In this document: positions 45,811 through 56,870 of the stretch, piece after piece
Layout of the letters: each line of letters begins with the position of its first letter
Numbering within the stretch: the stretch's first letter is position 1
Origin: Schistosoma haematobium
Lineage: Eukaryota; Platyhelminthes; Trematoda; Strigeidida; Schistosomatidae
DNA length: 64,000 bases
Direction: 5' to 3'
Assembly: GCF_000699445.3 (NCBI RefSeq)
Contig: NC_067196.1
Coordinates: 32,880,616-32,944,615 of the forward strand
The notes under the pieces: model-generated
The model's input: only the letters and a program-made list of their open reading frames with translations
Told to the model about the DNA's origin: nothing
Databases searched by the model: none
Translations under genes and position numbers: made by a program

Positions 45811-47945
45811 GTTTGACGTGTTAATTTGTTCTTAAAAGGATAATTTTTAAATAAATCACCAATGTATACTCTTATTATTATTATTATTATGCATTTAACA
45901 TCTTATGGGAATAAAAAACTGTCCTGAATTTGGATAACAAACATGATATAATTTTAACTTCCCTATGTTTTTAAAAAAATGTATATAATATTTAATACGT
46001 TTTCTTTTTGATAATCTGAATATACATAATACACTTTTATGCAGTACAAATGTAAAATAAATTTGTTTGTTTTTTTCTTTCTATAAACATAAGTAAGAAT
46101 AATAGAAGTTTTAAGTTTTAAAAGAGTAAAAACCTGATAAATCTCTTAAAATTTTAACTTTCAAATCACCCCCTCGTTTATTTATTGTTTAGATAATCAC
46201 TATGTGTAATGTAAAACTTCATAAGGAATATGAATAGGAAATATAACTTAATTGTATATTTCAACCTACAACTGACAATTAAATGGAAAAGAAACAATGT
46301 AAAAATGTAAATTATTATTTACAAACTATTTGTATCTCCCTTTTTTCTATATTCTTTATAAGAAATTGTTATTGAAAATAAAAAAAGGTAGTAATCTATA
46401 TTCAATATGAATTGTAGAATTACTACGTAATCATGACAGATTTAATCATAGTAACATATGAAATGAAGTAATAGTTATCACCTTTATTTGTTTCTTTATA
46501 ATCATTGACTCTTGTAATAATTATAGCATTGATCATGATATACAAACAAAAGCTTTTAATGTTAATAAAAAGTTCATTTTCAAAGTTTCATTAATATAAA
46601 AATAATAATTAATGCTTCTTCTGAATTATACAATGAGAACTACATCAAAATGAATAGGGTACTTTTGTTTTTAATAAAAACAAACAAACAATCTAACAAA
46701 ATGATTGAAATTACTTTCTAAGAAGTTTTAAATCAAAGTTTTGCACAAATTTTTTTAATGCTCTCAGAGTGAATTAAAGGGTGGATTTATCCGCAACGTT
46801 TCCAGGTAAGCTTAATGTATCACTCAGTGTAATAACGGTCATGTCATAATAGGATTTGTCATTTTATAATTCATTTTTCATTAAATAACTAAATTATGCT
46901 GTAAATTTTGCTCTGGTTTTAATTTTTATTCTCCACGTCTGACTGCGTTACACTGTACGTTTATTGCATTCTGGGATGATATTCCAAGTCATAAGTTTAA
47001 TCATATCATTGATCGTTTCCAAATAGACCGATAGTGTATAATGTTACTGAAGAAAGTTTTTTTGTGCTGTAAACTATGTTTTTATGAACAACTGACTGTT
47101 GTCTTCAGTCTCAGAGCAGCATATATTTCCTTTGTTTTCTGCTAGGTAAGTTCGGCTGGCCTATAGTTCGTGCTTTGGGTTTATCGGCTGAACTATGTTC
47201 ATTTAACTACTTTGAGTAACATGTCTATGCAAATGAAACAATAGTTATGACGCTTGCTTAGTTTAGTATTCTTGGTTGTCGTATAATTCAGTTTAGTCTA
47301 TAGAATTATAGTATACTTAAGTATAGTGCTTGAAGCCTGTAACGAAACAGATCAGTTTAGTAAGTAGAGCTGCCTGTTTTTAATGAGTATATTGATTCAA
47401 ATCAGTCTGATTAAAAATAAGGAAAAAGTGCCTTTGGTATTGTTGCTGTCATACATTATAAGTATGTTTGGTGTTTATTTGTAGACTGCACGTCTAGCAC
47501 TATCCATATTTAAAGATCACTGTCATTAAACAATTTTCCAAGTAATGACATCGGTAGCAGGATACCTAAGTGTCTGAGCTTTTAGTTGCCTGCAAAACAG
47601 AAGTATACAGTCCTAGATGAGGAGTGTTCTGTCTTAATCAAATGATGCTGACTGTGGACAAATGTTAAAAATCTTTCTGACAACTGGGAATTTTAGTTTA
47701 CCAGACACTAAATCTACGACGAAGATGCATGGGAATACTTAAATGGGAGCAAAATAATAAAAGCTGTGCGATACGGTACCAAGTCCATGCTATGGTTTGC
47801 ACAAGTTGTAGTAGCTGGTGTGATCTAATATTCATGAACTCGAGGTAAATCACAGCTGCATAAATTCTTTTCTTAGAAACATGTGATTTTTTTACTTACC
47901 TTTTCAACATTGTTGACTAAAGCTATTACTGTCTTTTATTTAGAA
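45811..47945. other. AT-rich non-coding stretch
   Basis: No supported gene. A TTA/ATT triplet run lies near 45875. Around 46750-47900 composition is slightly less AT-rich, perhaps the upstream part of the decayed element noted next, but no motif is readable. Confidence 0.45.
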
Positions 47946-48060
47946 TGTAACAGGAGTGAGCCTTCACAGATCTTACAAAGTGTTTCGCCGTTAGAACTAT
48001 TGCCTTATGAAATTGTTTATGGGAGACCGAACTCACATTCTGATTGGTTGCTAAGCTGAC
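47946..48060 (+). pseudogene. Possible LTR-retrotransposon integrase relic
   Basis: One frame reads SVSPLELLPYEIVYGRPNSH (about 47982-48041). The PYEIVYGRP core resembles the end of the integrase catalytic region in Gypsy/BEL elements (SPFELVYGR type). It is short, with stops on both sides and no partner domain found. Tentative. Confidence 0.4.
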
Positions 48061-48654
48061 TGCCACGTTCACGAAATCGAGTTGCGTTTAATAGCAGCCG
48101 AATTAAAACTTTCAATGTTCATTGACACTCTCAAAAACAATGCCACTGATCTTCTATAAATGTTTAATGTTTAAAACAACTTTTCATGAATTAGTAACTA
48201 ATGTTGTATAATCGGTCTTTTATTAAAAATTCATTAAGATTATCAGGTTGCATTGTAACCATTAGACTAAATGATTCGACTCTGTTTAGGTTATCATAAA
48301 AACCATGAAAAAAGAAAAAAAACTATTTTTTTTACGTATGACTTTCAGTAGTTGAATTCCTTGTAGATCAGACTTCCTTTTTACTTAATAACATAAATAA
48401 ATACGTGATTTTTATAAAACTTACCAGAATATCGAACAATTATTTACAGCAGGTAAAAAATGTTAAAAAAAATTTCATACATAATGGGCAATACAAAAAT
48501 TATTTCGATTAAGATTCACAATCCTTAATTCATAATTATGTAATTGCTACCACAACATGTAAGTTTTTATCGATAATTTTACATTATCAATGTTTTATTT
48601 CAAAAAAAATTTTAAAAGATTTTAATAAGGTTGTGAAAGAATCCTTGAAACAAG
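48061..48654. other. AT-rich non-coding stretch
   Basis: Nothing recognisable. Confidence 0.5.
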
Positions 48655-48840
48655 TGAATGGCTATCAGGATTCAGTAGTTAAGGGAACAACGCGATGGCT
48701 GTTGAAGTGAACGGTACTGGGTTTCAGTCCCTGAGTGAACATCAACTCTGAGATGTGTGTACACTCAGCTGACGAGTCACAAATAGGGTGAAACGCGCAT
48801 TCTGGATTCCACTGCTAGCTACTATCCATCTTTGCTTATG
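48655..48840 (+). mobile_element. SINE-A (Sm-alpha-like) copy
   Basis: tRNA-like head (A-box-type TAGTTAAGGGAACAA near 48676, B-box-type TGGGTTTCAGTCCC near 48718), spacer ATCAACTCTGAGATG, hammerhead 48763-48807, then TTCCACTGCTAGCTACTATC. The ribozyme keeps CTGACGA and GAAA; the triplet is ATT (still NUH); stem II is eroded. Confidence 0.8.
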
Positions 48841-49589
48841 ATCCTTGAAACTCTGTTTAAAGTGACAACTTTGTATGAAAAAAACTTATTTTCTTGACGC
48901 TGCTAATCTATTACGAATATTTATTCGAAAAGGAAAGTATCCTTATTTAATTTGTATGAGCCATATAAATTTAAAAAATGCATGTTTGATTTAAAACAAG
49001 ATAAACCGTGTTTAGTGCATATTAACCTGTACATGTAAAAACTTTATAGATTTATGAATAAAAAAGTACTCATGAAATTCTATTGATAACATCAGGCATT
49101 TGTTTTTTTTCTTTGCTTAGCATAATATGTTAATCAGTTCCATTAGTTAAGTTAATAAATTGAATACTTTTCTCATAGTTTCATGTTACTCCATTTGGTT
49201 TGATTTTGGATCTAAATTTTTCTGATGCTTTCTATCGATGGGTCTTTTCTATATCTCAGTCGGGTAGTTATATATAAGCACTGTTTTCCTGCTGATATCA
49301 GTTGGTGTTGAAACTAACCTTAAATTGAACTATATAATAGTTGTGAACTATTAATGAGTTACAATCAATAACAGTTTATTTATGGAGAATAGTTATTCAA
49401 GTTACATTTCTACATGATCACGTTATTAGTTACTTGAAGAGTTAGTCTTATACCCTAATACTTTTTTTGAATTACGTCATGATTATTTTTTGTAGAAAGA
49501 TAAAGAATGATTCACAATTAGACTACACAGATTTAATAAAATTACTATAGTATCAAAAACCTATTGTGATATTAATCAACATATGCTAA
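48841..49589. other. AT-rich non-coding stretch
   Basis: Nothing recognisable. Confidence 0.5.
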
Positions 49590-49975
49590 CTAGTGACTGG
49601 CTTCAAGAGGTTCTTCTTAGAGTTCTAAGGATAACCAGTGACCAGTGGAGTTCAACCGGGTCTGTTGGGAGACAGTAACTCACTGAAAACAACTGTGGAT
49701 GTATGACTTGATTTTAAGGATTAATATATGTTAGACATTTACACCATTGAATGCCGGCCGACTCAGTGGTTTAGAGGTTAAGCGTTCGCGCGTGAGATTG
49801 ATAGATCCTGAGTTCGTATCTTGCTAGGCGGGATCGTGGATGCGCACTGCTGGTGATTCCCACAATAAGAAGGAATGGCCGTCCAGTACTTTTAGGTTTT
49901 CCATGATGGTCTAGCTTCAGTTATCTCATCATCTCAACTATTATCCACGGAAACCCCTTCTGATATAAATAAAAC
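49590..49975 (+). mobile_element. SINE-B, full-length copy
   Basis: Leader (CAGTGGAGTTCAACCGGGTC near 49643), tRNA-like head (A-box-type CTCAGTGGTTTAGAGG near 49762, B-box-type GAGTTCGTATCTTG near 49811), hammerhead-like 49846-49891 (core CTGGTGA and AGGAAT in place of CGAAAC, so dead), and tail to ATCCACGGAAACCCCTTC. It carries the same leader as 27765 and 35600, which defines the 5' part of the family. Confidence 0.85.
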
Positions 49976-51589
49976 AACTCCGAAATCAAGAACCCACAAC
50001 TGATTATTTTTCAGATAGACCGCTTATATTCTTATCAAAAATCTTGACAAATTAACCTCGTCATTGTAAATATTATGATGCGTTGAATGAGTCAAGCAAT
50101 ATTAATTTAACCATATTTTAATTTGTTTAAATAATTCAATCTAGTTTACTCTTAATGATGTCATATTGTTTAGTGGAATGTTTAATCTTGTTAAATCAGT
50201 TTTATGACATTATTTATGACATAAAATAAGAATAACGAGTATCCAGGTAATTCTAAATTGTTTCTTTTTGTACACAAAATGTCACAAAATATATTAGAAA
50301 ACTTTCAATTATGTCTTATTTATATGAAATTTTAAAGCTTGTGAAGGCTAAAATGACATAATTAATTATTTAGTAAAATGTTGAAAATACCATAGTTTTC
50401 AATTTCATCAGATTTTCATAACTAAATTTTTTGTTTAAAATCGATGAATTTCGTCTTTATTTAAATTTATACTCCATTTTTAGTTTGGATCAACAAATGA
50501 TTTATGAGTAGTCAACAATATTTTTATAATATCAGGCCTCTATACAAACAACGAAGACGGATAATTTCTGTTCATTTAGTTTTGTTTGTCATAATCACAT
50601 CAATGATCGTCATGTTATATGATGAATGAACTTATGTTTGGAACATGAGTTACCAGGTTCTTACTCAATCATCTGAAATCATTATGCTTTTCACGAAATT
50701 TTAGTTTTTCTTTTTGAGTCTTCATACACTTCTGACTAAACGATCTAGAGACTTTTTGAACTAAACTTTAAAAAACTTATCAATCTTGGATAGTTTTAAG
50801 AGTTTCTCTGAATAATGTGAGTAATTGCTAATATTACCATAATTCATAGAGATTTTATTCTATTAAAAACTAACTCGTGACTACTTAGTCTAACCGAAAA
50901 CTATTCACCAAAAAATAAAAATTAATAAATGTGCAAAATACTGTGTTAGGAAGCAATCAGGTGGTTCGCACCGAAAATTGTAAATCATCACATCGTTTTT
51001 TCCCATATTATTTAAGTTCTTTTGATGTAAAGACAGCAGAACTACAACTTCATTTACGGTTTCCTTTTGTCCAAACAAATTTAATAGACTAATAGCTTTT
51101 TACAGCTATTCCCTCAGTATATTTCACAAGTCCTAATTCTGTAGTTACAATAAAATTAATTTTAAATGTTACACATGTATAGATCATGTCAAAGATTCAA
51201 TTTACTTTGATCTTCTTAATTGTAATATGATGTTTTAACGTTACAGTAACAAAATAATTGTGTTAAATATATACTGATACATCTGTTTGATTTCATTATA
51301 TAATTAGTGGCTTTTAAAACTAAAGAATAAACTTAGAAATCATTAAATAAGTTGTCTCTATCAAGCCGTAATTTATATTAATTATTATTTATTTAAGGAC
51401 TTTCGTTTAGTTCTGTTTCGTTCTTTCTGATGATAATGGTGGTAATGAAAATAGTAACTGTTAGCATTTACCTGATAAATTATTATAAAATGTGATTTTT
51501 AGCTGACTTAATATATAATTTATTCAGTTGATTGTCCAAAGGTTTTTTGGTGCTGTAATATTGCTTTATTTCCGAACTAATAATAACTA
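49976..51589. other. AT-rich non-coding stretch
   Basis: Nothing recognisable. Confidence 0.5.
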
Positions 51590-51720
51590 ATACTATAAAT
51601 CAACTGAAGCTAGATCAACATAGAAAAGATGGAAGCACTGGACGGCCATTTCGTCCTAGTATGAGACTCCTCAAAAGTACGCTATTAAATTACTAAAATC
51701 ATAAAAACCTCTTCTTATAA
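51590..51720. mobile_element. SINE-B foldback remnant
   Basis: Minus-strand tail and hammerhead (to about 51678: GCACTGGACGGCC, TTCGTCCTAGTATGAGACTC) joined to a short plus-strand tail end (AAATTACTAAAATCATAAAA). No tRNA-like head. Confidence 0.7.
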
Positions 51721-52134
51721 TGATTACTACTTTAGTCTACCATAAGCAACGCAGAAAAAGGCACGTACGTACATCTGTTTAACTCAACTTACCACATCAC
51801 CACCGTGAAATGGAGTTACCAAAACGAATCCCAGAGCAGTAGAATTAGTGATAATATCGATAGTATTGTTAACACTATCAAATATTTCTTCTTCTTGAGG
51901 AAATTGAAGCAAAACTGGATTAGCAGTGATTTTGGCAACCCGGCACCATGGAAACCTATGAACAGCTGCTTAAAGCTGGTCACATACTGTTTTTGAGAGT
52001 ATTTCTTGATGTATTAGCTCAGAACTTTGAAGGACTTACCAACGGCGACATAAATTCTTGGTTCAAAGTGAAATGAAATAGTCTTAGGGTGCATCTTCGT
52101 CAACTTGCTAGCTTATTACAAAAAACGCAGCATC
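51721..52134. other. Non-coding stretch, possibly old repeat
   Basis: Somewhat GC-richer than average around 51920-51990 (GGCAACCCGGCACCATGG). The 63-residue ORF at 51805 has no recognisable motif. Confidence 0.4.
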
Positions 52135-52320
52135 GCTGAAGACATTGGTTGCTTGAAAAAAACATCTAAACGCTTTCACGCCTTCTCTCGAGTCAGCGGA
52201 ACACCTCCCTGAGATCTTATTGCCCATCAATCAACCTGCGTGAAATGGTAGGACTTAGAAGAACGAATATGCATTGACTGGTTCATCACCATAGGCATGA
52301 ATAACTTATAGAATTGAATA
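52135..52320 (+). repeat. Unassigned repeat R3, copy 2
   Basis: Diverged partner of 22795-23125 (TGGTAGGACTTAGAAGAACG against TGGTAGGACTTTGAGGAACG; TGGTTCATCACCATAG against TGGTTCATCACGATAG). No ORF. Confidence 0.5.
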
Positions 52321-52439
52321 AAATAATTCTATGTTCATGTCTCTTTTTTTGGTCATAGTTCTTTTCTTCTTATGAAAGTTTAAACATCTATGTCATACAA
52401 ACATTTTCATTTATAACGTAAAACTTATCTCAGTACTGT

Positions 52440-52615
52440 ATCATAACATTTTGGACGCTTCTATCAACTAAAGGAATTAATTTGTTGAAGAAAACCACTG
52501 GTTTTAATGGAGTTTTGTTCTCTGAGTTGGATGGTTTGGTCGTGGAGCTTTCATCGTTCTTCTGAACGACATCATCAGCACAAACCACTGGTTCAGAAAT
52601 TAGAAAGTAAAATAC
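52440..52615 (-). repeat. Repeat family D, best-preserved copy
   Basis: Minus strand reads VCADDVVQKNDESSTTKPS in frame, and the related copy at 61697-61912 reads VCPDNAVQRNNKSSSTKPS, so the block may derive from a mobile-element ORF. The RNA could also form a two-helix fold around CTGATGA and GAAA (see findings). No known domain recognised. Confidence 0.6.
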
Positions 52616-54382
52616 GAAGTTATACCTTAGTGGATGACTTATAAAAACCAAAGTAAACTTTACATGAGTGGTGTATTAATGAATTTTTCGGAGACAACTG
52701 TTGAAGTTTTAAGTTGAGAGATTTAAAAAATCCCTCTGTTAAAACCAAGAAATATAACAAATAAATAGTTGAAGTGTATAGGAATGATATTTTGATACTA
52801 GTTATCAGAATCAACCTTTAAAATGTTGTTAATTTGACCAATAATATGTTCCAGACGTTATTAAAGGTTGTTTTAAGATGACACTTTTCTTTTTACTGGT
52901 ACATTCAATTGGGTTTGAACACAATGTATGCATGTTAATGAAAACATTCTCAGTAGAAACATTGATAATGTTAGTAAATCTTGTCATTATCCTACTTAAC
53001 AATTTCTAGTAACAATATTCTTGATTTTCTTATGTATTATATTCATTTATGGATTCATATTCGTCATAACAGAATGTCTTTTAAGATTAAAAATGACCTA
53101 TTATAATAAATGAATAAAGTATACCATATAAAAGTATACAACAAAAGCTATAATGAATTTCAATGAAATAATATATACAAAATAAATAACTCATTAATAG
53201 TAAGTCTTAATGGTAATTGAATACATTCCATAATTCTCGTAAACCGGACTCTTTCATCATTTTTTTCATTTATAAATAACATTATGGGCATCATCATCAT
53301 CATCATCTTCATCATACTCTCCAGTTTAAAAATCTACTTAAACACGATCAATGACGTAATAAAACCATTTATTTATGATAAAATGTTACTTTATGGCATA
53401 AACCTAAATTTAGTTTCTATCTTATTACCAAATTAAGTAAGGGAAAACAGTTATTTGAAGAGTTTAGATGAAGATTACTACATTAGATAATGATCCCATT
53501 TAAACTAACTAAAAGAATTTAAAGATTATATCATAATTATTATAATAAATTTTGATATCTTACATCACAACAAAATCGATTTTGGGTGAATGTTGTTTAT
53601 TTATTGAATTAAAATAAACAAACTAAGAAACACTTTCACAATCGATTAGTTGCTATAATTATTCAGGTGAATTCTTTTATAATTTATCGTTAACAGACAA
53701 TTGAATTTATCTATACTTTTAAAAAATTTGCCTCTTTTTCTTTTCAAGCATTAAAACCAAATCAAAATTCTGGATAGAACAGATTCAAAGAATGCCACAG
53801 ATTTTCTTGAACTTTGACATTTCCGATTAATCTTTAGCCTACAGAAGATCAATAGAGATCCTAGTTACGGTATTATACGAACAAGGTCAACTAATAAAAC
53901 AAACTGCTCAACAATAATACAGAGATGAATAATGTTGACGAAACCTTGGCAAACAACAATTCACTGATAAGTTCATCAAAACAAACTGATTTAACATTTT
54001 AGGTTAAATAAACAAATCAATTCTAAGTATAGTATAAAGTTGTGATGTCTAGAAACAATATTAAAAAGCTTCATATATCAACCATTCATATTAGAAAACA
54101 CAATACAATCGGAACAAATGTGTCAAGTAAATTGTTAACCATAATCTCTTCACAAGATCAACAGTATGAAATCATGTTCAGTAATCGATTCATCCACAAT
54201 AAATATCGTTAACAATAATTTACGACATTAGAAGTCATAAATAAAAGACATTTTATAAACATCTTATGATCATAAATAAGTATGTACATAGATATATAAA
54301 TTAAAAATAAACATGAAAAACTCAATCAATCACAACAATTATCACTTTATCGATTTGTTTATTTTTATATTATTTACAAAAT
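52616..54382. other. AT-rich stretch, including the 3' flank of the receptor gene
   Basis: No supported gene. A CAT-triplet microsatellite lies at about 53288-53318. The first AATAAA on the minus strand after the receptor stop is at 54358-54363 (plus-strand TTTATT), a plausible but, in such AT-rich DNA, weak polyadenylation signal. Confidence 0.5.
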
Positions 54383-56350
54383 TTATTTTTTTGAACAACC
54401 AATTGAAGAAGAACCTTTCTTTTTAGGTGATGATGAACATTTATATGAATTATCTGAACAACTTGGAGATGACCATGAAATTTTTACATTCATTGGTAAA
54501 TTAATTACAGATTTCTTTTTCATTTTATTATGTTTAGATAAATTAAATGGTAAAGGTGCAGGTTTTTTATATTTTATAATTTTATGCTGATTAGTAACCA
54601 TATCAATAGGTATACGATATTGATAATATTCACCACCATCTTTATAATGATGATGTGGTAATCGATATTCAGCTGGTAGGCTACCACTTGATGGCATATT
54701 TAATTCAATAATATTTTTTTGTTCATTTTGATGAGATTTAGTTAATTTTTGTAAATGTGGATGACTACTACATTTTTGATGATAATGATGAAGATGCCGA
54801 TGACGATGATGATGATGATGATGTTGATGATGACGATGATGAGTGTTGTGAAAATTGTGTCTTTTCAATATTGGCCAACATTTATTATGTGTTATTTTTT
54901 TCAATGCTAATAAAAATCGATCACAAAACCAACAATAAAAGAAAAATGATAAATCACTTTTTAAAGCTAATGCAATCACAGATATAGGATTTATATAATC
55001 TACAAAACCAAATGGTTTATTTGGTGTTATTGTTTCAATATGATTTTGATCTGTAAATGTATTACATAATAATAAAGTGTTATTAATAATTTTATTTGTA
55101 TCAGATAAATAAAATCCTGTACTACTAAAACGCATAATGACAGTTGTTAATACAAATGGACCTTGACAAATAAAAAATGTTACAATTAAACAAATTAATG
55201 TAATTGTAATCTTTTTCTCTTCTCTTTGAGTACGTCCTAATTGAGCACCTGTAGGTTCACTTGCTGTTAAACTTGTTGGACTTGTTACTGGTGATGAATC
55301 ATTCACTTGAACTAATTCATTTTTCTTTGAAATTCTCTTTGATTGATTTGATTGTTGTTGATTATGTTGAAGTTGACAATTATTTACCGGTTTCGTTGAT
55401 AAATTAAAACAATTGCAACAAAATATTTTATAAAATGAATTGGAACATTGATGAAATGAATAAATATTATTTGAAGTAGATGAAATACAACAAGATAAAT
55501 ATGGATAACATAATGTAATTCTACGCATTATTCCAGTATCACTTTGAGTAGAATTTGAAGATAAAATTGATTCTTTATTTGTTTTTTTACCTCGTTGATT
55601 AATTAATTGTAATGAATTACGTACAGTTTGTATTAGACGTACATTGACAAATGTCAATATACTAAATGGAATTATTAAAAATAATAAAATTTGTACTATC
55701 CATATATAAATCTTTCTAAATATTATAATAGTATATGATGAATTAATCTCTTTTGCATATCCTAATATAATAAATCCGGGTAGTTTGATTAATACACTAA
55801 AGAAAATAACAAGTAAAATAAAGATACGTCGATATTTACAGTCGATAAAACGTACTTTTAATGGATGACACACAGCAAGATAACGTTCGGTAGCAATAAG
55901 TACAGTTAACCAATTTGATATTAATAATAATGTATCAACTAATTCACCCAATATTGTTTCAACTAGAAAATAAACTCTTGTAAATAATCCTTCAGGTAAA
56001 GCTGGTATAATAAAAAAATCCATAGAAAGTATACATAATGATATTAAAGTGAATAAATCAACAATAGCTAATACAATAATATATGTAACTGTAGTTCGCC
56101 ATAAACCACGTTGTGTAACTGCAATCAATGTGACTAAGATGCATAATATACTAACAATAAATATTGGAATTGGTAAATAATGTTTAAGTATTACATAAAC
56201 TTGTAAATCTGTAACATCAACTTGTGTGACTACTAAAAAAGATGATGATGATGATGATGACGATGATGGGAATGATGATAATGATGATAAAATTTGTGAT
56301 TGATTCCAAACAGATGAATTCCACGTTTCATTAGAAATCATAGAATTCAT
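54383..56350 (-). CDS. Rhodopsin-class G-protein-coupled receptor, probable peptide receptor
   Basis: An intronless ORF of 655 residues from the first true ATG at 56350. An open extension to 56377 starts with TTG, and a TAA lies just upstream. It has seven hydrophobic segments: about 58-78, 87-108, 128-152, 174-195, 212-236, 379-403 and 451-472. Supporting motifs are Asp97 in LAIVDLF (TM2), ERY at 154-156 after TM3, Pro227 and Asn235 in TM5 (IIPFSILTFVN), and CQGP at 394-397 in TM6. The N-terminus has sequons at Asn7, Asn11 and Asn16 and a Ser run. The third intracellular loop is long (237-377). The tail has a His-rich run (about 499-523). Oddities: no Asn in TM1, no Trp in TM4, no TM3/ECL2 cysteine pair, and NPxxY replaced by SDLSFFFY. 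The LIKLPGF block after TM4 resembles FMRFamide-type receptors; ligand unknown. It would signal at the plasma membrane. Confidence 0.9.
   Translation of the reverse strand: MNSMISNETWNSSVWNQSQILSSLSSFPSSSSSSSSSFLVVTQVDVTDLQVYVILKHYLPIPIFIVSILCILVTLIAVTQRGLWRTTVTYIIVLAIVDLFTLISLCILSMDFFIIPALPEGLFTRVYFLVETILGELVDTLLLISNWLTVLIATERYLAVCHPLKVRFIDCKYRRIFILLVIFFSVLIKLPGFIILGYAKEINSSYTIIIFRKIYIWIVQILLFLIIPFSILTFVNVRLIQTVRNSLQLINQRGKKTNKESILSSNSTQSDTGIMRRITLCYPYLSCCISSTSNNIYSFHQCSNSFYKIFCCNCFNLSTKPVNNCQLQHNQQQSNQSKRISKKNELVQVNDSSPVTSPTSLTASEPTGAQLGRTQREEKKITITLICLIVTFFICQGPFVLTTVIMRFSSTGFYLSDTNKIINNTLLLCNTFTDQNHIETITPNKPFGFVDYINPISVIALALKSDLSFFFYCWFCDRFLLALKKITHNKCWPILKRHNFHNTHHRHHQHHHHHHRHRHLHHYHQKCSSHPHLQKLTKSHQNEQKNIIELNMPSSGSLPAEYRLPHHHYKDGGEYYQYRIPIDMVTNQHKIIKYKKPAPLPFNLSKHNKMKKKSVINLPMNVKISWSSPSCSDNSYKCSSSPKKKGSSSIGCSKK
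54778..54843. repeat. GAT/ATG triplet repeat inside the receptor tail
   Basis: An imperfect GATGATGAC-type run. On the minus strand it encodes the His-rich tail of the receptor. The plus-strand Asp-rich ORF over it is a shadow. Confidence 0.85.
56236..56288. repeat. GAT/ATG triplet repeat inside the receptor N-terminus
   Basis: A GATGATGAT-type run read on the minus strand as consecutive Ser codons (about residues 20-37). Same repeat type as in the tail, read in a different frame. Confidence 0.85.
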
Positions 56351-56377
56351 AATTAAATCCTTTATATTTGGATCCAA

Positions 56378-56734
56378 TAATTCACATATTTGGATTACTT
56401 ATAATGTACTTGTTTATTTACTTTGAACAGTATATGATTACATTTAAAAAGTTGTATTATTTGTTTTGTTGTGATTGGTTAGACGATGCTTTAAACCAAA
56501 TATGAGGGATTCATATAATTCAGGTAGCCAATCAAAAGAAAGTTTATGGGAAAGAGATTAATTAACATATCAGTTATTGAATATTTTCTATCGTAACCAT
56601 AAATCAACACATATTAGTGTTATTACAACATTTTTATATATTGCTTTAAGCTTTATTTACTATTGATGGCATAGATGTTTATTTCAATAAACGAGTCTCC
56701 AGCTTTTTTATCACAAATCAAACAAATAGAGTTT
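56378..56734. other. 5' flank of the receptor gene
   Basis: AT-rich, with no clear promoter element. A conventional TATA box cannot be told from background. Confidence 0.4.
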
Positions 56735-56870
56735 CAGTATAGGGGTTGTGGAGATTGTCAAGTTTTGATTGAGATCATGAACCGATTGATGTTAAGCCAC
56801 CATCTAAAACCTGGAAGCACTGGACGGCCGTTTCGCCCTATTGTGGGATTCCTCATCAGTGTGCACCCAC
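56735..56870 (-). mobile_element. SINE-B copy, truncated before the tRNA-like head
   Basis: Minus strand: hammerhead segment (56817-56862) and tail of the TTTTGATTGAGATCATGA subfamily. Stem II and stem III are intact, but the first core base is changed (ATGAGGA), the same change as at 35887. It lies about 0.4 kb upstream of the receptor start. Confidence 0.8.

Noticed and set aside
47946..48060. Intact LTR-retrotransposon
   Set aside because: Only a PYEIVYGRP-like scrap is visible. No protease, RT or RNase H motif was found nearby.
54757..54987. 76-residue Asp-rich plus ORF
   Set aside because: Antisense reading of the triplet repeat in the receptor tail.
54351..56377. Receptor start at 56377
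   Set aside because: The codon there is TTG. The first in-frame ATG is at 56350, so the shorter model was used.
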